Shown in pieces: positions 60,104 through 64,000 of a stretch of 64,000 bases of DNA. Made by a program: the position numbers and the translations under genes. This stretch comes from Cotesia glomerata. Its lineage: Eukaryota; Arthropoda; Insecta; Hymenoptera; Braconidae. Under the pieces are notes generated by a model. The model saw only the letters and a program-made list of their open reading frames with translations, had not been told where the DNA came from and ran no database searches. The stretch's first letter is position 1; every line of letters begins with the position of its first letter. Where the stretch lies: positions 26,570,474 to 26,634,473 of the forward strand of contig NC_058159.1 in NCBI RefSeq assembly GCF_020080835.1, read 5' to 3'.

Positions 60104-63100
60104 GCCAAGAACTCGACTCGAAGTAGACACTGAAAAACAAGGGGATTTGAGCGGCCTCTATTTTCAATGAAAAGTCTCTATCCAGTTCATAGACTGTAAT
60201 TATCCTCAGAAAATGACTATAAATAAAGATCTAATAATTGCTGTCAGTCTTTTATCTCTCAGAAAGTAGTACAAGACGCTATCAAGAGATGGCGCAATAA
60301 ATCACACATCACAGTATCTATTGGCTGTGAATAGATACACGAACTGCAGTATTGTATTGTCTATTTGAAAGATTAGACATATCAGTATGACTAATGTTAA
60401 TGGTTACATCAATTATTCGTGCCTTTCTTTAAATGCATTACTATTACATTCTTTATTTTTAGCGTGACGTTGACGCAATAATTATGTTTATTTCAATGAC
60501 TTGACATTGCACATCAACTGTTACTTATTTACTTTAATCGTTTATTGCATTGGTAGTTATCATTGTAAACTCTCAATCACAAATATTATTTATTGTCCTA
60601 CAAATGATAAAGATAACAAAGAAAATGTGCAATATAAGTATATACAATCTAATAGAAATAAAAAGTAATGATAAATTTATTCTTATACAATTATTATTTT
60701 TTCCATATCTCGTATACGATTCATTAAAAAATATGGTTACCCATAAAATTTAAAGTATCTTTTTTATTTCTCCCTCCACAAAAGTACAAAATAAAAGTGA
60801 GTGTACGGTATCGATGCCCGGCGACAGAGGTAATTGCTTTCTTTCTATACGACCTCGTCTTAACTTTAAGAAAAGAACATCGAGGGACTTATGTATATAC
60901 ATACACATTTTTTTCCTTTCTGTATTCAACATTCCCGATTACTTTCTCGCGCGATAGGATCGCGTTATAAAAATTCATACTAGCGTACAATATATACACT
61001 CGAGAAAGAAGACAAAACGCGAGGGGAAAAAAATAAAGAAGAAAAAGAAGAATGTACAGTAGCATGAAGATACTTCTCTTGCATTTCGTCTTCTCTTATC
61101 GTGTCCCACGAGAATGTACATAAAAACTCATGCTATAGACGTACGCTTTTTCAGCTGGTATACGACAATCAATAAATTTGCGTGAAATACCCCGTGGTTA
61201 ACTCGAATTTACTTATCAGAGATTTTAGTTACCAATTGGTTAAATTAAAAATTTTATACTTTTACTAAATCTGTTTTTTAGTCAAAAAAGGTCCATTATA
61301 CATAATATCGAATGTATGGATTTAATAACTTGTGCGCTCACAATTGACTTAATCTTATCAAGTATATAAAATTCGAGAATGTTTAGCCGAATCACGCCAC
61401 CACTTTGGGCTTAATTCGCGTGGCTGTCACCGTGAGTGATAAATGTGACTAACGATGAAGATGATCCTGATGACTTGCAACTACTGAATTACGTCCGCAT
61501 GTTGCGGATCATAGTGGATAGAAGCCGAGTATATTGGATGATACATGAATAAAAAATGGTGAAAGTCGTGCTTATACATTAACTTGAATTCACAACACTA
61601 TGTGATAAATAAAAAAAAAGTAACATGAAAGAGACGGAATAAGAATCTGAGCCTATCTAAACCCAAACTAAGCTAGACAATTAATAAATGACAGCTAGTA
61701 AAATGCACGAAATATTGGGTGTAATTACAATCTGCATAGGCGAAAATTTAATACAATGTGTCAGCCATTAGTGAAATCCTCTGATCTCAATAAGTATCAG
61801 GCATCAATCATCCTAGGGACTTTGGTCCATTGCCCATAATGGTCTGCAGCAACAATAATCGTCTCTCAGCCCACTCGCACGCAATAATCATGACATTTAA
61901 TGACAATTGATGTGGCCCCGGAAATGCGAGCATCACAACTACCTCTCTCCCCATATGGAAACCCACGTTTCGCGTCACCTACGATAGAATTTTGTATGCT
62001 GCGTGAATGCGAGCATTCACCAGTAGACGTACTTACCACGTAGTGTGCTGAAAATACCATATCAACTATTGTCTATTGTATTAACCATAGCGTGAATATA
62101 ACAACCGTCCATTATACATACGTGATTTATTAATATTTTGGCACACTTACAAATATATATAATATATTAAACGGCATTATCGATTTTCTGGTGCTCGAAG
62201 CTCTTGTAGATAACGATGCTTCGCATAACCATGAATTGCTATCTGAAATATCGTATAATCTCAATAACTTTTCCCTTAAAGTACACGAACAATGGGCTTG
62301 CTAAATTCTCACTAATTGCTCTTTCTCTACTAGCTTAAACTATATCTCTGAATAACCAGAAAATTTGGGGATCGCGAACGCCGAAAATCTCGGAAAATCC
62401 GGATTTCCTACAAGAATGAATGGCCAAGGATACGAACTACGAATAGAGGAATATATATGTTTATGCAAAAAAAAAAATAAAGAAAAAGTTATAACAATGC
62501 AGGGTGGATGCACTTTAGCTGTTCGTTGGTCGAATGTATTGACAAAGCATATTTTGGAATCCGCGATAAAAAATATTGAACGATGTACACGAATGCTATA
62601 AAATATATACACTAAAATTGCTCCAAGTTATCCAGTAGCACCTTTCTCGTTTGCATACACAAGACCCGTCGATGGAGTGCCTGAAATCGATGCATGCGAA
62701 CTGCGAAATATAGTAAATACATATGTATTTATATACCTGCATCAAAACAAATATCAAATCCCGGCCGATCGGGAGGAGCATAGAGCAGTATGAATATTGG
62801 ACACGATAAAAGCCCAATAAGCGTCGGCATATGATACAGACAGAATTCATATATATATCGTGTTTCGAAAGTCCCAAGTAATTGGAAGTAATTCAGCAAT
62901 ACCAATTTATACGGAAATTCAAAACCAAAAATTTGCCCTCGAGTGTGTATTATCTTTCAACCTCAGCATAGCTGGCAACCAACACTGCCATCAACATTTT
63001 CACTCAATATTCGACTCTAATTTATATCTATACCATCCTCCAAGCTAACCGTGTTTTCCTATAATTTTATTTTCGCCCAGATCCCGCTGATCGTATGACT

Positions 63101-64000
63101 CGATTTTTCGACAATTTGAAAGGGTTCACGTACTCGACATCAAATTACCTTGTCCCGGTTATTTCCCTCAATATTCTATCTACCTACCACCAACTACTCG
63201 CCCCCGCTATCAGCCTATTTTTCGACGCATAAAAAACACATTCGAGTTCTGACTAATGACCCGCGATTGCGGACAATAAATCAAACCGGATGTGCTCACT
63301 TTTTAAGCTAAAAGTCATTGCACCAAAATCTCATTAAAGTTCAATGCATCAAAGTGTTTTTCATTTTTTTTGTTCACCTCTTTCCTCTTTTTGACGGACA
63401 ACCAAAAATGAATGTTAACCCAAAAATACGAATGCATATAAAACAATTATGATGACCCCAGTCAGTTTTATTGATTGAACTTTAGATATGTATGTATAAC
63501 TTGCAGCAAAGTGAAATAGAACGAGGAGTAAAAGACAAACCAGACTACTTGTACTGCTGTCGTTTGGAAGCTTTCCGAGAGGGTTGACATCTAGGAATTC
63601 CCCGGAGAATGGAAGCATGACGTGATGCTAAAGGAATGAGGAATAAAGCGAGGGAGAAAAGTTATTTTATCGTATGTATGTGTATGTATCAAGAGATTGG
63701 CTGTGTTGCATTAGATAATTCTCAGCTTGACGTTGATAGTCAGGATGATGATTTAACGGTAGCTGGTAGCTAACTTTGTAAAAACCTGTGCCGTACGACT
63801 CGTTCATCAAGCTTGCACTCAACATCAGCGATAAATGCATTTGTGCCTCAGAGAAATATCCCGGTAGAAACTAAATCGGAGGCTTTATGATCCCCGTGAC
63901 GAAAAAGGGTGAATACCACCCGAGATGTATGCTCATGGGTGATGTGATCGTGATACCGAGGAGGTCGATTGCTGATACGATGGTTCTGCGTGATGTGATG
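60104..64000. other. Non-genic right end
   Basis: Mostly ordinary-complexity DNA with no recognisable exon, RNA gene or transposon end. Opposing frames at 62340-62612 overlap each other and are treated as chance. The last 900 bases (63100-64000) are among the least AT-rich in the window. Confidence 0.45.

Noticed and set aside
59936..60130. 64-codon minus-strand frame containing GSVAERSKALVLGTSPKGRG
   Set aside because: It is a translation of the tRNA-Leu(TAG) gene, a well-known false protein.
62340..62612. Opposing 78- and 90-codon frames with unusual composition
   Set aside because: They are mirror images over the same bases and match no known protein pattern.
1..64000. CRISPR array, bacterial operons, phage or viral genes, telomeric TTAGG arrays
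   Set aside because: None seen; the sequence is eukaryotic, and no regularly spaced repeats or viral protein families were recognised.

Overview
This is eukaryotic nuclear DNA, most likely from an insect. It is AT-rich, full of homopolymer and (AAT)n or (AT)n tracts, and packed with short inverted-repeat elements. It carries nuclear-type tRNA genes ending in T-runs, and the one protein-gene relic has short introns with GT..AG borders. I lean towards a hymenopteran, possibly a parasitoid wasp, from the repeat style. That is inference only, because no taxonomic marker gene is present.

Coding content is close to nil. The longest open frames are about 110 codons, which is what chance gives over 64 kb, and almost none resemble a known family. 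The exception is a decayed trypsin-fold serine protease gene at 42849-43821 (+). Three exons can be traced, with an in-frame stop, a frameshift, and loss of the catalytic His and Asp. The rest looks like intergenic DNA or the inside of a very long intron.

RNA genes lie in the right third: tRNA-Leu(TAA) at 50841-50924, then a cluster of tRNA-Ala(TGC), tRNA-Gln(CTG) and tRNA-Leu(TAG) at 58797-60103. Two further tRNA-like stretches (near 14950 and 54800) sit inside repeats and are not functional tRNAs.

Mobile and repeat DNA dominates the interpretable sequence. There are eleven elements with terminal inverted repeats: 1539-1741, 4615-5033, 6458-6670, 8413-9014, 13956-14285, 14702-15146, 26261-27086, 31005-31906, 39160-39394, 40883-41044 and 53675-55490. 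Two are bounded by TTAA and one by TA. There is a 5'-truncated LINE with a readable C-terminus (21451-21749), a second copy of its tail (about 30131-30185), and three copies of an arthropod-type repeat ending in TATAGATT. There is also a three-copy minisatellite at 17846-18120 and several microsatellites, the longest being (TG)43 at 31166-31251. Between them lie stretches of more complex, less AT-rich sequence in which no gene could be recognised.

The most distinctive structures are three. One is the 1.8-kb element at 53675-55490, with eight copies of a 16-bp motif in both orientations at its two ends. The second is a pair of related foldback elements at 13956 and 14702, each bracketed by (AAT)n and one carrying a tRNA-like T-arm. 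The third is a set of three roughly 23-bp palindromes inside the 31005-31906 element. No new multi-gene system was found.
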